A stretch of 64,000 nt of DNA from Martinezella rhizogenes (GTDB lineage: Bacteria > Pseudomonadota > Alphaproteobacteria > Rhizobiales > Rhizobiaceae). The stretch lies in NCBI GenBank assembly GCA_013322215.1, contig JAAMEZ010000047.1:62001-126000 (forward strand), given 5' to 3'. The translations under genes were made by a program, and so were the position numbers. The notes below the pieces were generated by a model. That model was given only the letters and a program-made list of their open reading frames with translations. It had not been told where the DNA came from and did no database searches. Shown here piece after piece: positions 1-8,459 of the stretch; within the stretch, counting starts at the first letter, position 1, and each line of letters begins with the position of its first letter.

Positions 1-1
1 C

Positions 2-538
2 CTGGCGATGCTCGTCTACATCTGGGTGCGGTTCGAATGGCCGTTCGCGGTCGGCGCCATCGTCACTCTGGTACTCGACGTCACCAAGGCGATCGGTTTC
101 TTCGCGATCACCGGCCTCGATTTCAACCTGACGGCCATCGCCGCGATCCTGACGCTTGTGGGATATTCGGTGAACGACAAGGTCGTGGTCTATGACCGCA
201 TGCGTGAAAACATGCGGCTCTACAAGTCGATGCCGCTTCGCGACATCATCGACAAGTCGATCAACGAGACCCTGGCGCGAAGCCTCTATACCAACGCCAC
301 CGCCTTCCTGGCGCTGGTGCCGATGGCGATATGGGGCGGCAGCGCCGTCTCCAGCTTCGCGATCCCGATGGTGTTCGGCATCCTCGTCGCAGGCGCCTCG
401 TCGGTCTTCATCGCCGCGCCGATCCTGCTGTTCCTCGGCGACTGGCGTCGCCGCCATGCCAAGCCGGTCGCCAACGATGCAAAGTCGGCGGACGACAAGT
501 CCAGCAAGGACAACAAGCAGATCCCGGCTGCGGAATAA
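2..538 (+). CDS. secF: Protein translocase subunit SecF, C-terminal part (5' end outside window)
   Basis: The visible 178 residues are the C-terminal half of SecF, the inner-membrane partner of SecD that uses the proton gradient to help pull proteins through SecYEG. The reading frame is open at the left edge, so the gene starts upstream. The conserved SecD/SecF signature is clear in the stretch TLVGYSVNDKVVVYDRMREN (about residues 55-74 of the visible part), followed by the conserved ETLARSLYTN loop and two more hydrophobic helices ending in the positively charged GDWRRRH. The tail is a polar, charged extension of about 30 residues. A perfect 12-bp hairpin follows 20 bases after the stop, so this is probably the last gene of a secDF unit. 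Confidence 0.93.
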   Translation: MAMLVYIWVRFEWPFAVGAIVTLVLDVTKAIGFFAITGLDFNLTAIAAILTLVGYSVNDKVVVYDRMRENMRLYKSMPLRDIIDKSINETLARSLYTNATAFLALVPMAIWGGSAVSSFAIPMVFGILVAGASSVFIAAPILLFLGDWRRRHAKPVANDAKSADDKSSKDNKQIPAAE

Positions 539-558
539 GCAGCCAATATATGAGAACA

Positions 559-585
559 GGACATGCCCGGCCTCCGGGCATGTCC
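559..585 (+). terminator. Hairpin downstream of secF
   Basis: Perfect 12-bp inverted repeat, GGACATGCCCGG / CCGGGCATGTCC, with a 3-base loop. It lies between the convergent secF and SMP-30 genes. There is no T-run on the plus strand, so it may be a terminator of the weak kind or an mRNA 3'-end stabiliser. Confidence 0.55.
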
Positions 586-660
586 ATCAGCTGGGCAGAG
601 CACATAGCGGTTTTGCGAGATAAAGCGCCGAGAAGCGGATCCGAAGAGTCGCGAAGCGAC

Positions 661-1536
661 CTAGGATATGGTCGGCATATGCAACGGCAGGCCTGGACGC
701 GGCGCCGTTATCTTTTCCACAACACCCTTTTCCTGCTCGGTAACGAGCAAGTGCTTGCCATCGGCGGTAAAGGCGATGTTTCCTGGCCGTGCGCCATCGG
801 TGCGGATGTGACCGGCCATCTTGCCCTCGGTGTCGATCAGACAGACTTCGCCGAGACCGTACATGGCGCAATAGAGCATGCCGCTGCGATCAAAGGCCAG
901 GCCGGATGGTCCGCGCAGCGCGTTTATGGCTGGCGAGGTCATCGATCGCGCAAACATTTCCTGCCGTCCGCCGACGATCTGCCGATAGATTTTTCCAGTC
1001 AGCGTCTCACTGTAATAAAGCAATCCATCGGCATCGAAAGCGATGCCGCCGGCAAGGAGCAGCCCGGCAGCCAGAACACGAATGACCCGGCCCTCTGCGG
1101 GATCAATCTGATAGACGCAGCCGTTATAGGCAGCCTTGAAGAAATCGGGATGGATATCGCCGCCTTCCAGCAAATCCGCCAGCCGGAAGCCGGAATCGGT
1201 CATATAGAGCAGGCCATCGGGCCCGAAGGCGAGAGCGCTCGGATGGAGAAACGGACCGTCCGCACTGCCCTCTATTACTTGCAAAACCCGCCCCTGCGGC
1301 GAAAGCCTCACCAGAGAGTCTTCCGGTCCACCGGCTATCCAGAAACACCCGTCACCGTCGACGGCAATTCCGCTCGGAGTGCCGCCAAGCCGGCAAATCT
1401 CCCGGGATGCGCCGCCTGCATCATAGAGCTTCAGATAACGGCGACTGGCATCCATTTCGACAAGCGCGAGGCGCCCATCCGGCAGAGCCACCAGTCCGCT
1501 GGGCAGACGCAGGCCAGTGGCAATCGTTTCGTTCAT
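661..1536 (-). CDS. SMP-30/gluconolactonase-like beta-propeller protein
   Basis: 291-residue protein made of repeated blade-like units, each with the pattern GIAVDGDGCFWIAGG, ALAFGPDGLLYMTDSG, GIAFDADGLLYYSE, GLAFDRSGMLYCAMYG and NIAFTADGKHLLVTE. This is the six-bladed propeller of the SMP-30/gluconolactonase/LRE family, whose members are metal-dependent lactonases acting on sugar lactones. No signal peptide is seen, so it should be cytoplasmic. It stands alone, convergent with secF and divergent from the helicase gene, so the context gives no substrate. The fold is well supported; the lactonase activity is inferred from the family and the substrate is unknown. Confidence 0.75.
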   Translation of the reverse strand: MNETIATGLRLPSGLVALPDGRLALVEMDASRRYLKLYDAGGASREICRLGGTPSGIAVDGDGCFWIAGGPEDSLVRLSPQGRVLQVIEGSADGPFLHPSALAFGPDGLLYMTDSGFRLADLLEGGDIHPDFFKAAYNGCVYQIDPAEGRVIRVLAAGLLLAGGIAFDADGLLYYSETLTGKIYRQIVGGRQEMFARSMTSPAINALRGPSGLAFDRSGMLYCAMYGLGEVCLIDTEGKMAGHIRTDGARPGNIAFTADGKHLLVTEQEKGVVEKITAPRPGLPLHMPTIS

Positions 1537-1812
1537 GTTCTGAAACCTTCACTCTACGCACTGCGAAACCGCAAAAACTCAAATTGCCGCGCCAAAAAGA
1601 TACATAAGCACGAAGAAAGTCCTTTTCGAGCCGCATCCAACCAAATCCGAATAAGATTCTTGCGTGGAGGGTCACATCTGCGTGCGGATCGCGCCAATCT
1701 TGACAGGCTTTGCTGATTCGGAACATCCATAGAACGCCCATGTGGTTTCGCGTCTGCGATTCGCCGCGCGTTGCGCAGCTGCGTCCCCTGCCCGAAGCAT
1801 CCAGGAGAGTTG

Positions 1813-3879
1813 ATGACCGCCGCCTATCTGGAAAAATTAAACCCGGAGCAGCGGCTGGCGGTGGAGCATGGCACGAGCGATGACGGCCATATCGCCGGGC
1901 CGCTGCTCGTCATCGCCGGGGCGGGCTCCGGCAAGACGAATACGCTCGCCCATCGCGTCGCGCATCTGATCGTCAAAGGCGCAGACCCCCGCCGTATCCT
2001 GCTGATGACCTTCTCGCGCCGCGCCGCCGCCGAAATGGGCCGTCGCGTCGAGCGGATCTGCCGTGAGGTGCTGGGGGTAAATGCCGGCATCACCGCCGAT
2101 GCGCTTGCGTGGACCGGCACGTTCCACGGCATCGGCGCGCGCCTGCTCAGGGACTATGCCGAGCAGATCGGCATCGATCCGGCCTTCACGATTCACGATC
2201 GGGAAGACAGCGCCGACCTGATGAATCTTGCGCGCCACGACCTCGGCTTTTCCAAGACCGAGAGCCGCTTTCCGACCAAGGCGACGTGCCTTTCCATCTA
2301 TTCACGATCGGTCAATGCGGAAGCGCCACTCGACGGCGTGCTGCGCGATTTCTTCCCCTGGTGCGCCATGTGGGAACAGCAGCTGCGCGAACTCTTCGCC
2401 TGTTATGTCGAGGCGAAGCAGGTGCAGAACGTGCTCGATTACGACGATTTGCTGCTCTACTGGGCGCATATGCTGCAGGAGCCGCTGATTGCCGAGGATA
2501 TCGGCAGCCGCTTCGATCATGTGCTTGTCGACGAATATCAGGACACGAACCGGCTGCAGTCCTCCATTCTGCTCGCCCTGAAGCCCGATGGTCGCGGACT
2601 GACCGTCGTCGGCGACGATGCGCAGTCGATCTATTCCTTTCGCGCCGCGACCGTGCGCAACATTCTCGATTTCCCCAAGGCCTTCACGCCATCCGCCGAT
2701 ATCGTCACGCTCGACCGCAATTATCGCTCGACGCAGCCGATCCTTGCTGCCGCCAACGCCGTGATCGATCTCGCCTCCGAGCGTTTCACCAAGAACCTGC
2801 GCACCGAGCGGCAAAGCACGGAACGCCCGCGGCTGGTGACGGTGCGCGACGAGGCTGATCAGGCACGCTACATCGCCGATCAGGTGCTCGAAAATCGCGA
2901 GGGCGGTGCACGGCTGAAGCAGCAGGCCGTTCTCTTCCGCACCTCGAGCCATAGCGGCCCGCTGGAGGTGGAGCTCACCCGGCGCAACATCCCCTTCGTC
3001 AAGTTCGGCGGGCTGAAGTTCCTCGACAGCGCCCATGTCAAGGACATGCTGGCGGCACTGCGTTTCGCCCAGAACCCGCGCGACCGCGTGGCCGGCTTCC
3101 GCCTGATGCAGCTTCTGCCCGGCGTCGGCCCCTCGACAGCCCAGCGCGTGCTCGACCAGATCGGCGAAGAAGCAAGCCCGATCACGGCACTCACCGAGCT
3201 GCCGCCGCCGCCGCGCACAGGGGACGACTGGACCGCTTTCGTCGAGACGATGCGGGAGGTCAAAAGCGGCAAGGCCGGCTGGCCGGCGGAAATCGGCCTG
3301 GTTCGCCAATGGTACGAGCCGCATCTGGAGCGCACGCATGAGGATGCCGCGACCCGTCAGGCGGACCTCATTCAGCTCGAGCAGATCGCGGCGGGCTATG
3401 GCTCGCGCGAGCGCTTCCTTACCGAGCTGACGCTCGATCCGCCGGACGCCACCAGCGATCAGGCCGGCGTGCCGCTGCTCGACGAGGACTATCTGATCCT
3501 CTCGACCATCCATTCCGCCAAGGGCCAGGAATGGACAAAGGTCTTCATCCTCAACGCCGTCGACGGCTGCATCCCCGCCGATCTCGCCGTCGGATCATCA
3601 GCTGAAATCGAAGAGGAGCGGCGGCTGCTCTATGTCGCGATGACGAGGGCGAAGGACAATCTCGATCTCGTCACTCCGCAGCGCTTCTTCGTGCATGGTC
3701 AGCATGCACAGGGCGACAAGCATGTCTTTGCCTCGCGAACCCGCTTCATTCCTGCGACGCTGCTGCAGTTCTTCGAGGTTTGCGGCTGGCCGCAGGCGCG
3801 GGCCGAAAGTGCAGCCGCCATTCGGGCGCGAGAGGTAAGGGTCGATGTCGGTGCGCGCATGCGCGGCATGTGGCGGTGA
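1813..3879 (+). CDS. UvrD/PcrA-family ATP-dependent DNA helicase
   Basis: 688-residue superfamily 1 helicase. The Walker A motif GAGSGKT is at residues 36-42, motif II VDEYQDTN near 238-245, followed by GDDAQSIYSFR (motif III), the C-terminal STIHSAKGQEW motif near 565 and AMTRAKDNL (motif VI) near 608. Such enzymes unwind DNA 3' to 5' in repair and recombination. It is not the main UvrD, being shorter and lacking the long C-terminal tail; it matches the second UvrD-like helicase common in rhizobia. The ATG at 1813 is chosen because AGGAGAG precedes it by a few bases; an in-frame ATG 42 bases upstream lacks such a site. No partner gene is adjacent. Confidence 0.88.
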   Translation: MTAAYLEKLNPEQRLAVEHGTSDDGHIAGPLLVIAGAGSGKTNTLAHRVAHLIVKGADPRRILLMTFSRRAAAEMGRRVERICREVLGVNAGITADALAWTGTFHGIGARLLRDYAEQIGIDPAFTIHDREDSADLMNLARHDLGFSKTESRFPTKATCLSIYSRSVNAEAPLDGVLRDFFPWCAMWEQQLRELFACYVEAKQVQNVLDYDDLLLYWAHMLQEPLIAEDIGSRFDHVLVDEYQDTNRLQSSILLALKPDGRGLTVVGDDAQSIYSFRAATVRNILDFPKAFTPSADIVTLDRNYRSTQPILAAANAVIDLASERFTKNLRTERQSTERPRLVTVRDEADQARYIADQVLENREGGARLKQQAVLFRTSSHSGPLEVELTRRNIPFVKFGGLKFLDSAHVKDMLAALRFAQNPRDRVAGFRLMQLLPGVGPSTAQRVLDQIGEEASPITALTELPPPPRTGDDWTAFVETMREVKSGKAGWPAEIGLVRQWYEPHLERTHEDAATRQADLIQLEQIAAGYGSRERFLTELTLDPPDATSDQAGVPLLDEDYLILSTIHSAKGQEWTKVFILNAVDGCIPADLAVGSSAEIEEERRLLYVAMTRAKDNLDLVTPQRFFVHGQHAQGDKHVFASRTRFIPATLLQFFEVCGWPQARAESAAAIRAREVRVDVGARMRGMWR

Positions 3880-4050
3880 GCTGAGGTTATTAAGGCCGGA
3901 AGGGCGAGGCTGCGCCCGTGGGTCTTCTCGTAGGCGTCCGCGCCCATTGCTTGGAGACTGGGTGACGCTCTCGCTCTTACAACCTCTCCGCCGGATTCGC
4001 CCGCGCTCATTACGCAAGCCCGGGTCCGGCGCAAGCCGCGCCGGCGGAAT

Positions 4051-4422
4051 TCAGCCGGCGAAGCCCTCCAGAACGAGGGGCTCACCCGCCGTCAGCGGCT
4101 GCGTTTGCTGACCCGAATTGTCCCACCAGGTGACGTCGACCGAGCCCTCGTAACCCGAGCCGGTGATCGTCGGAATCGTGACAGGAGCTACTCCAACGCT
4201 GATCGCCGCGCTGAAGCCTGAACCCATCTGCGCCACGATCGCTATCCCGTCCGGATACACATTGATCCCCAGAATGCCGTTCGGGAGCGGATCGAAACCC
4301 GCACCGGCGAAGGTGAAGTTCGCGCTCTCCGACATCACGAAATTCGCTGCCTTGACGTTGATCCACAATTGGTTCTCGGTGATGGTGGCATTGTTGAAGT
4401 TGATATTGATGATCGAGCTCAT
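4051..4422 (-). CDS. Hypothetical protein, 123 residues, not recognised
   Basis: I do not recognise this protein. It begins MSSIININFNNATITENQLW and is rich in Asn, Ile, Val, Thr, Gly and aromatic residues, has no cysteine, no signal peptide and no long hydrophobic helix, and reads as an all-beta domain. The segment DVTWWDNSGQQT near the C-terminus is distinctive. Start: an AGGGAGCGCC stretch lies just upstream of the ATG, a good ribosome site. The gene stands alone on the minus strand, about 175 bases beyond the end of the mmsB cluster, and a 7-bp GC-rich stem (4039-4060) straddles its stop codon. Its Asn/Ile-rich composition differs from the Ala/Arg-rich neighbours, which may mean transfer or a structural or surface role. 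Confidence 0.7.
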   Translation of the reverse strand: MSSIININFNNATITENQLWINVKAANFVMSESANFTFAGAGFDPLPNGILGINVYPDGIAIVAQMGSGFSAAISVGVAPVTIPTITGSGYEGSVDVTWWDNSGQQTQPLTAGEPLVLEGFAG

Positions 4423-4514
4423 GGCGCTCCCTCTTATTCGCGCTACGTCGCCAATCTCGCCCGGCCCCGCATCCTATGCAAGTTCCATTGCAACAGCTCC
4501 GAACCGCCCCCCGC

Positions 4515-4556
4515 GCCCTCTTCCCGCTAGCAGGGAGAGGGCTGGGGATGAGGGGC
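4515..4556. repeat. Dispersed palindromic intergenic repeat (family 1)
   Basis: A stem (GCCCTCTTCCC against GGGAGAGGGC, one bulge) followed by the tail TGGGGATGAGGGGC. The same stem-plus-tail layout recurs at 8315-8354 and a relative lies at 8400-8447. Such short palindromes are common between genes in rhizobia. It lies between mmsB and the orphan gene. Confidence 0.7.
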
Positions 4557-4596
4557 AATCCGAGCTTTCAACTCACTCGATTGTCGCGAGCCATAC

Positions 4597-5478
4597 TTAC
4601 TTCGCCTCGCGAAACATCTCGATGATTGCCGAAAAATCGCGCCCGCCATTGCCGAGCTTTTCGAAGAGCGCGTAGAGCTGCGCCGCCTCTGCGCCCAGCG
4701 GTGTTGACGCGCCGCTGGAGAGTGCCGCTTCCTGCGACAGGCGCAGATCCTTTAGCATCAAGGCTGCCGCAAAGCCGGGCTTGTAATCATTGTTGGCAGG
4801 CGAGGTCGGCACAGGACCAGGCACAGGGCAATAGGTATTGATCGACCAGCATTGGCCAGACGAAGTCGAGGCGACGTCGAATAGGGCCTGATGCGACAGG
4901 CCCAGCTTTTCGCCGAGGACGAAAGCCTCGCAGACGCCGATCATGGAGATGCCGAGGATCATGTTGTTGCAGATCTTCGCAGCCTGGCCAGCGCCGGCAT
5001 CGCCGCAATGGACGATCTTCTTGCCCATCACTTCGAGCAGCGGCCTGGCGGCCGCAAAACTCTCTGTGGAACCACCAGCCATGAAGGTCAGCGTTCCAGC
5101 CGCCGCGCCGCCGGTGCCGCCGGACACCGGCGCATCGAGCGAAAGGCAACCGGCATCGCCTGCCATGGCGTGCGCCTTGCGGGCGCTGTCGACGTCGATG
5201 GTGGAGCTGTCGATGAGCAGGGTTCCCTTGGGCACGGAGCGCAGCACATCGGTCCAGACGGTGAGGACATGCTGGCCCTTCGGCAGCATGGTCACGACCA
5301 CTTCCGAATCGGCCAGGGCCTCAGTCAGCACGCTGGCGGCTTTCACGCCCGCCGCTTCGGCTGCTTTCAGCACATCATGCGAGAGGTCGAACCCGCTGAC
5401 GGCATGGCCCGCCTTGACGAGATTGGCCGCCATCGGGCCTCCCATATTGCCGAGGCCGACGAATGCGATCCGTGTCAT
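4597..5478 (-). CDS. mmsB: 3-hydroxyisobutyrate dehydrogenase
   Basis: 293 residues, the usual length of the family. It oxidises 3-hydroxyisobutyrate to methylmalonate semialdehyde with NAD, a late step of valine breakdown. The N-terminal Rossmann signature VGLGNMGGPMAANL (residues 7-20), the substrate-binding DAPVSGGTGGA (about 118-128) and the catalytic-lysine motif GAGQAAKICNNM (about 164-175) are all present. It lies downstream of a 3-hydroxyisobutyryl-CoA hydrolase gene on the same strand, which makes precisely its substrate, so the pathway assignment is stronger than for an isolated member of this beta-hydroxyacid dehydrogenase family. A two-hairpin repeat separates the two genes. Confidence 0.9.
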   Translation of the reverse strand: MTRIAFVGLGNMGGPMAANLVKAGHAVSGFDLSHDVLKAAEAAGVKAASVLTEALADSEVVVTMLPKGQHVLTVWTDVLRSVPKGTLLIDSSTIDVDSARKAHAMAGDAGCLSLDAPVSGGTGGAAAGTLTFMAGGSTESFAAARPLLEVMGKKIVHCGDAGAGQAAKICNNMILGISMIGVCEAFVLGEKLGLSHQALFDVASTSSGQCWSINTYCPVPGPVPTSPANNDYKPGFAAALMLKDLRLSQEAALSSGASTPLGAEAAQLYALFEKLGNGGRDFSAIIEMFREAK

Positions 5479-5503
5479 GATGTTTTCCTCCCATGATCGG
5501 TTG

Positions 5504-5606
5504 AAGCAATTCCGGAAAAGGATGCAGATCGGCTTTCGGTTCCGGCATTGCTTAAATTGGTTAGATAGAGCAGTTCGGAAATTCGGTGCCGAGCCGAACC
5601 GATCTA
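5504..5606. repeat. Composite two-hairpin repeat, copy 1
   Basis: Two inverted repeats side by side. Hairpin A pairs AAGCAATTCCGG (5504-5515) with TTCCGGCATTGCTT (5540-5553, one base bulged). Hairpin B pairs TAGAGCAGTTCGG (5566-5578) with CCGAACCGATCTA (5594-5606), 11 of 13 positions matching. The same A-then-B order occurs at 46752-46854. Its right end overlaps the stop codon of the hydrolase gene. Confidence 0.7.
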
Positions 5607-6662
5607 GCTCGCGAAGAGCGGTGGCTGCGCCGGCACGAAGAACCGATCAATATCGGCAGCCGTCACCTCGGAAAGGCTGGCCGGCGACCATTTCGGATTG
5701 CGATCCTTGTCGATGACAGCGGCACGTACGCCTTCGTAGAAATCGTGATTATACAATATGCCCCTGCAGGCGCCGAGTTCACGATTGAGGCATTCGGCGA
5801 GATTGGCGCTCGTTCGCCCCGCCCTCAGAAGCCGCAAGGTCAGTTTCAGGCTGGTCGGCGAGCGGCTGGCGATCACGCCGGCGGCTTCGGCGGCAAATTC
5901 CCCCGGTTCATCGGCCAACGCCGTTAGAATCTCTTCCACCGTGTTCGCTGAAAACGCCCGGTCGACCACTTCGCGATTTGCCGCAAGCCGGCTTTCACCG
6001 GCATCGGCAGCCATCGTTTTGACGAGAGCGTGCACGTCTGCGGCAGAGGCGACAGCGGGCAGCGCTGCGATCGCATCGATGAGAGCCGGCAACGCGGAGG
6101 ACCCAACACAATGATCGGCAAATCCGGCATGGATGACATCGGCAGCCTCGACGGTCAGGCCGGTCAGGCCCATCCAGGTTCCGGCCTCGCCCGGTGCGCG
6201 CGGCAGCAGCCAGGTGGCGCCGACATCCGGGAAATAGCCGATGCCGGTTTCGGGCATGGCAAGGCGCGTGCGCTCGGTGACAACCCGATGGCTGCCATGG
6301 GCCGAGAGGCCGACGCCGCCGCCCATGGTGATGCCGTCCATCAGCACGACATAGGGTTTTGAGTAAAGCGAGATGGCATGGTTGAGCAGGAACTCTTCGC
6401 GCCAGAAGGTTTCCGCTTCATCGGTGCCTTCCTTGCCGCTCCGGTGCAGCAGGCGGATGTCGCCACCGGCGCAAAAACCGCGCTCGCCCTCGCCCATGAC
6501 GATGACGCTTGCGATCGCTGGATCTGCGGCAAAATTCTCCAGGGCCGGAGCGATGACCCGCACCATCGGCAATGTCAGGCTGTTCAGCGCCTTCGGGCGA
6601 TTGAGCCTGATGACGCCGGCCGATCCGCGCCGCTCGATGATGACTTCGTCTGTGCTATCCAT
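5604..6662 (-). CDS. 3-hydroxyisobutyryl-CoA hydrolase (enoyl-CoA hydratase/isomerase family)
   Basis: 352 residues with the crotonase fold. It releases CoA from 3-hydroxyisobutyryl-CoA in valine catabolism. The oxyanion-hole motif GERGFCAGGDIRLLH is near residues 60-75, DGITMGGGVGLSAHG near 112-126 and the catalytic glutamate segment MPETGIGYFPDVGATWLL near 137-154; the length and the C-terminal FFVPAQPPLF tail are typical of the hydrolase (HIBCH) branch rather than of simple enoyl-CoA hydratases. It is followed by mmsB, the next enzyme of the pathway, and preceded by a GMC oxidoreductase gene 39 bases upstream, suggesting one transcript. Confidence 0.87.
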   Translation of the reverse strand: MDSTDEVIIERRGSAGVIRLNRPKALNSLTLPMVRVIAPALENFAADPAIASVIVMGEGERGFCAGGDIRLLHRSGKEGTDEAETFWREEFLLNHAISLYSKPYVVLMDGITMGGGVGLSAHGSHRVVTERTRLAMPETGIGYFPDVGATWLLPRAPGEAGTWMGLTGLTVEAADVIHAGFADHCVGSSALPALIDAIAALPAVASAADVHALVKTMAADAGESRLAANREVVDRAFSANTVEEILTALADEPGEFAAEAAGVIASRSPTSLKLTLRLLRAGRTSANLAECLNRELGACRGILYNHDFYEGVRAAVIDKDRNPKWSPASLSEVTAADIDRFFVPAQPPLFAS

Positions 6663-6701
6663 GCAAATCTCCTGTCCTTGCTGCCACCAATCCTCAGAGA
6701 T

Positions 6702-8297
6702 TCATCTGTTGTCAGCAAGGATCATCTCAGCTGCCTTTTCGGCGATCATGATAGTTGGCGAATTGGTATTGCCCGATGTGATCGACGGCATGACGGAGGC
6801 GTCGGCGATGCGCAACCGTGCCAATGCCCGCAGCCGCAGCCGGGGATCGACGACGCTTTGCGCGTCGCCGCCCATGCGGCATGTGCCGACCGGATGAAAA
6901 ATCGTCGTGCCGATATCGCCGGCGGCGCGCTCCAGATCAGCATCCGTCTCATAGGCCGGTCCCGGCTTGAACTCCTCCGGCCTGAAGCGTGCGAAGGAAG
7001 GCTGCGCCACGATACGCCGGGTCAGGCGAATGGAGCGCACGGCGATTTCCCGGTCTCGCGCGGCGGAAAGGTAGTTCGGGCTGATCGCCGGCTGCAGGGC
7101 GAAATCGGGACTGCGCACATGCACCGAACCGCGGCTTTCGGGCCGAAGATTACAGACGCTGGCGGTGATCGCCGGAAAGGGGTGGACGGGATCACCGAAC
7201 TTGTCGAGCGAGACCGGCTGCACATGATATTGCAGATCCGGCGTTTCCTTGTCAGGACCGGAGCGGGTGAATATGCCGAGCTGGCTCGGCGCCATCGCCA
7301 TCGGGCCGGAGCGGCGAACCAGATATTCGAGGCCGATCGCCGCCTTGCCGATAAGGCTCGTCGCTTTCTCGTTCAGCGTGGGTACGCCAGTCACCTTGTA
7401 GGCCATGCGAAGCTGCAGGTGATCCTGCAGGTTTTCGCCGATGGACCGGACCTCGCGCGCGACCTCGATCCCGGCCTTGCTCAGCACATCGCCATGGCCG
7501 ATGCCCGACAGTTCGAGAATGTGCGGCGAGCCGATGGAGCCGGCGGAGAGTACGGTCTCCCTGGTGGCATAGGCGCGTTTCGCCATACCGTCGTGCTGGA
7601 ATTCGACGCCAGTCACGGCATCGCCCTCGACGATCAGGCGGCGGACCTGCGCTTTCGTGTAGACGGTGAGATTGCCGCGCTTCATGGCCGGGCGCAAAAA
7701 GGCCTTCGTCGTGTTCCAGCGGATGCCGGAGCGCTGGTTGACGTCGAAATAACCCGAACCTTCGTTGTTGCCACGATTGAAATCCGCCGTCTCCGGGATG
7801 CCGGCCTCCCTGGCAGCGGCCTGGAAGGCATCGAGCACGGCCCAGCGCACGCGCGCCTTCTCGACCCGCCATTCGCCGCCGGCGCCGTGCATCTCGTCCT
7901 CGCCGCGATAATGATCCTCGGACTTGATGAAGTAGGGCAGCACATCATCCCAGCCCCAACCGGCGCAACCGAGCTGGCGCCAGAGATCATAGTCGCGCGC
8001 CTGGCCGCGCATGTAGATCATGCCGTTGATGGAGGAGCAGCCGCCGAGCACCTTGCCGCGCGGATAGTTTAGCGACCGGCCATTCAGGCCCGCTTCCGGC
8101 GATGTGGTGAAGCACCAGTCCGTACGGGGGTTGTTGATGCAATAGAGATAGCCGACCGGGATATGAATCCAGTGGTAATTGTCATTGCCGCCGGCTTCCA
8201 GCAGCAGCACCCTGTTGTTGCGATCGGCCGAAAGCCTGTTGGCCAGCAGGCATCCGGCACTGCCGGCACCGATGATGATGTAGTCGAAGCGATCCAT
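6702..8297 (-). CDS. GMC-family FAD-dependent oxidoreductase (choline dehydrogenase-like)
   Basis: 531 residues. The N-terminal FAD-binding motif DYIIIGAGSAGCLLANRLS starts at residue 4, the GMC signature 1 RGKVLGGCSSINGMIYMRG is near 81-99, and the C-terminal GMC_oxred_C domain ends with HPVGTCRMG and SNTNSPTIMIAEKA-like motifs (here GNTNSPTIMIAEKA). Family members oxidise alcohol groups of choline or other small alcohols; the substrate here is unknown. The start at 8297 is chosen because the longer reading frame would run through a dispersed palindromic repeat. Placement between the liv transporter and the valine-degradation genes suggests an alcohol substrate connected with branched-chain metabolism, but that is inference. 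Confidence 0.85.
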   Translation of the reverse strand: MDRFDYIIIGAGSAGCLLANRLSADRNNRVLLLEAGGNDNYHWIHIPVGYLYCINNPRTDWCFTTSPEAGLNGRSLNYPRGKVLGGCSSINGMIYMRGQARDYDLWRQLGCAGWGWDDVLPYFIKSEDHYRGEDEMHGAGGEWRVEKARVRWAVLDAFQAAAREAGIPETADFNRGNNEGSGYFDVNQRSGIRWNTTKAFLRPAMKRGNLTVYTKAQVRRLIVEGDAVTGVEFQHDGMAKRAYATRETVLSAGSIGSPHILELSGIGHGDVLSKAGIEVAREVRSIGENLQDHLQLRMAYKVTGVPTLNEKATSLIGKAAIGLEYLVRRSGPMAMAPSQLGIFTRSGPDKETPDLQYHVQPVSLDKFGDPVHPFPAITASVCNLRPESRGSVHVRSPDFALQPAISPNYLSAARDREIAVRSIRLTRRIVAQPSFARFRPEEFKPGPAYETDADLERAAGDIGTTIFHPVGTCRMGGDAQSVVDPRLRLRALARLRIADASVMPSITSGNTNSPTIMIAEKAAEMILADNR

Positions 8298-8314
8298 ATC
8301 CAAACTCAGTAGTT

Positions 8315-8354
8315 CCCTCTCCCCGCCTGCGGAGAGAGGGCTAGGGTGAGGGGC
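8315..8354. repeat. Dispersed palindromic intergenic repeat (family 1)
   Basis: CCCTCTCC paired with GGAGAGAGGG followed by CTAGGGTGAGGGGC, the same arrangement as at 4515-4556. It lies between livM and the GMC oxidoreductase. Confidence 0.7.
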
Positions 8355-8399
8355 CAGGTGATACAGCAAACCACGGCTTCCCGATCAAACTCGAAATAG

Positions 8400-8447
8400 C
8401 CCCTCATCCGCCCTTCGGGCACCTTCTCCCCGCTTACGGGGAGAAGG
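8400..8447. repeat. Dispersed palindromic intergenic repeat (family 1 relative)
   Basis: Begins CCCCTCATCCGCCC, contains a CCGCCCTTCGGGC mini-hairpin and ends in CCTTCTCCCC..GGGGAGAAGG. It faces the copy at 8315-8354 in opposite orientation, so the two could fold on each other in the livM to GMC intergenic RNA. Confidence 0.65.
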
Positions 8448-8459
8448 AAAATCAAGCGG

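Noticed and set aside
6378..8072. A 564-codon open frame on the plus strand antisense to the GMC oxidoreductase
   Set aside because: Antisense shadow; the minus-strand protein has all GMC motifs and the plus-strand one has none.
8298..8369. Longer N-terminus of the GMC oxidoreductase
   Set aside because: The extension is encoded by a dispersed palindromic repeat, and the FAD-binding motif begins right after the internal ATG at 8297.
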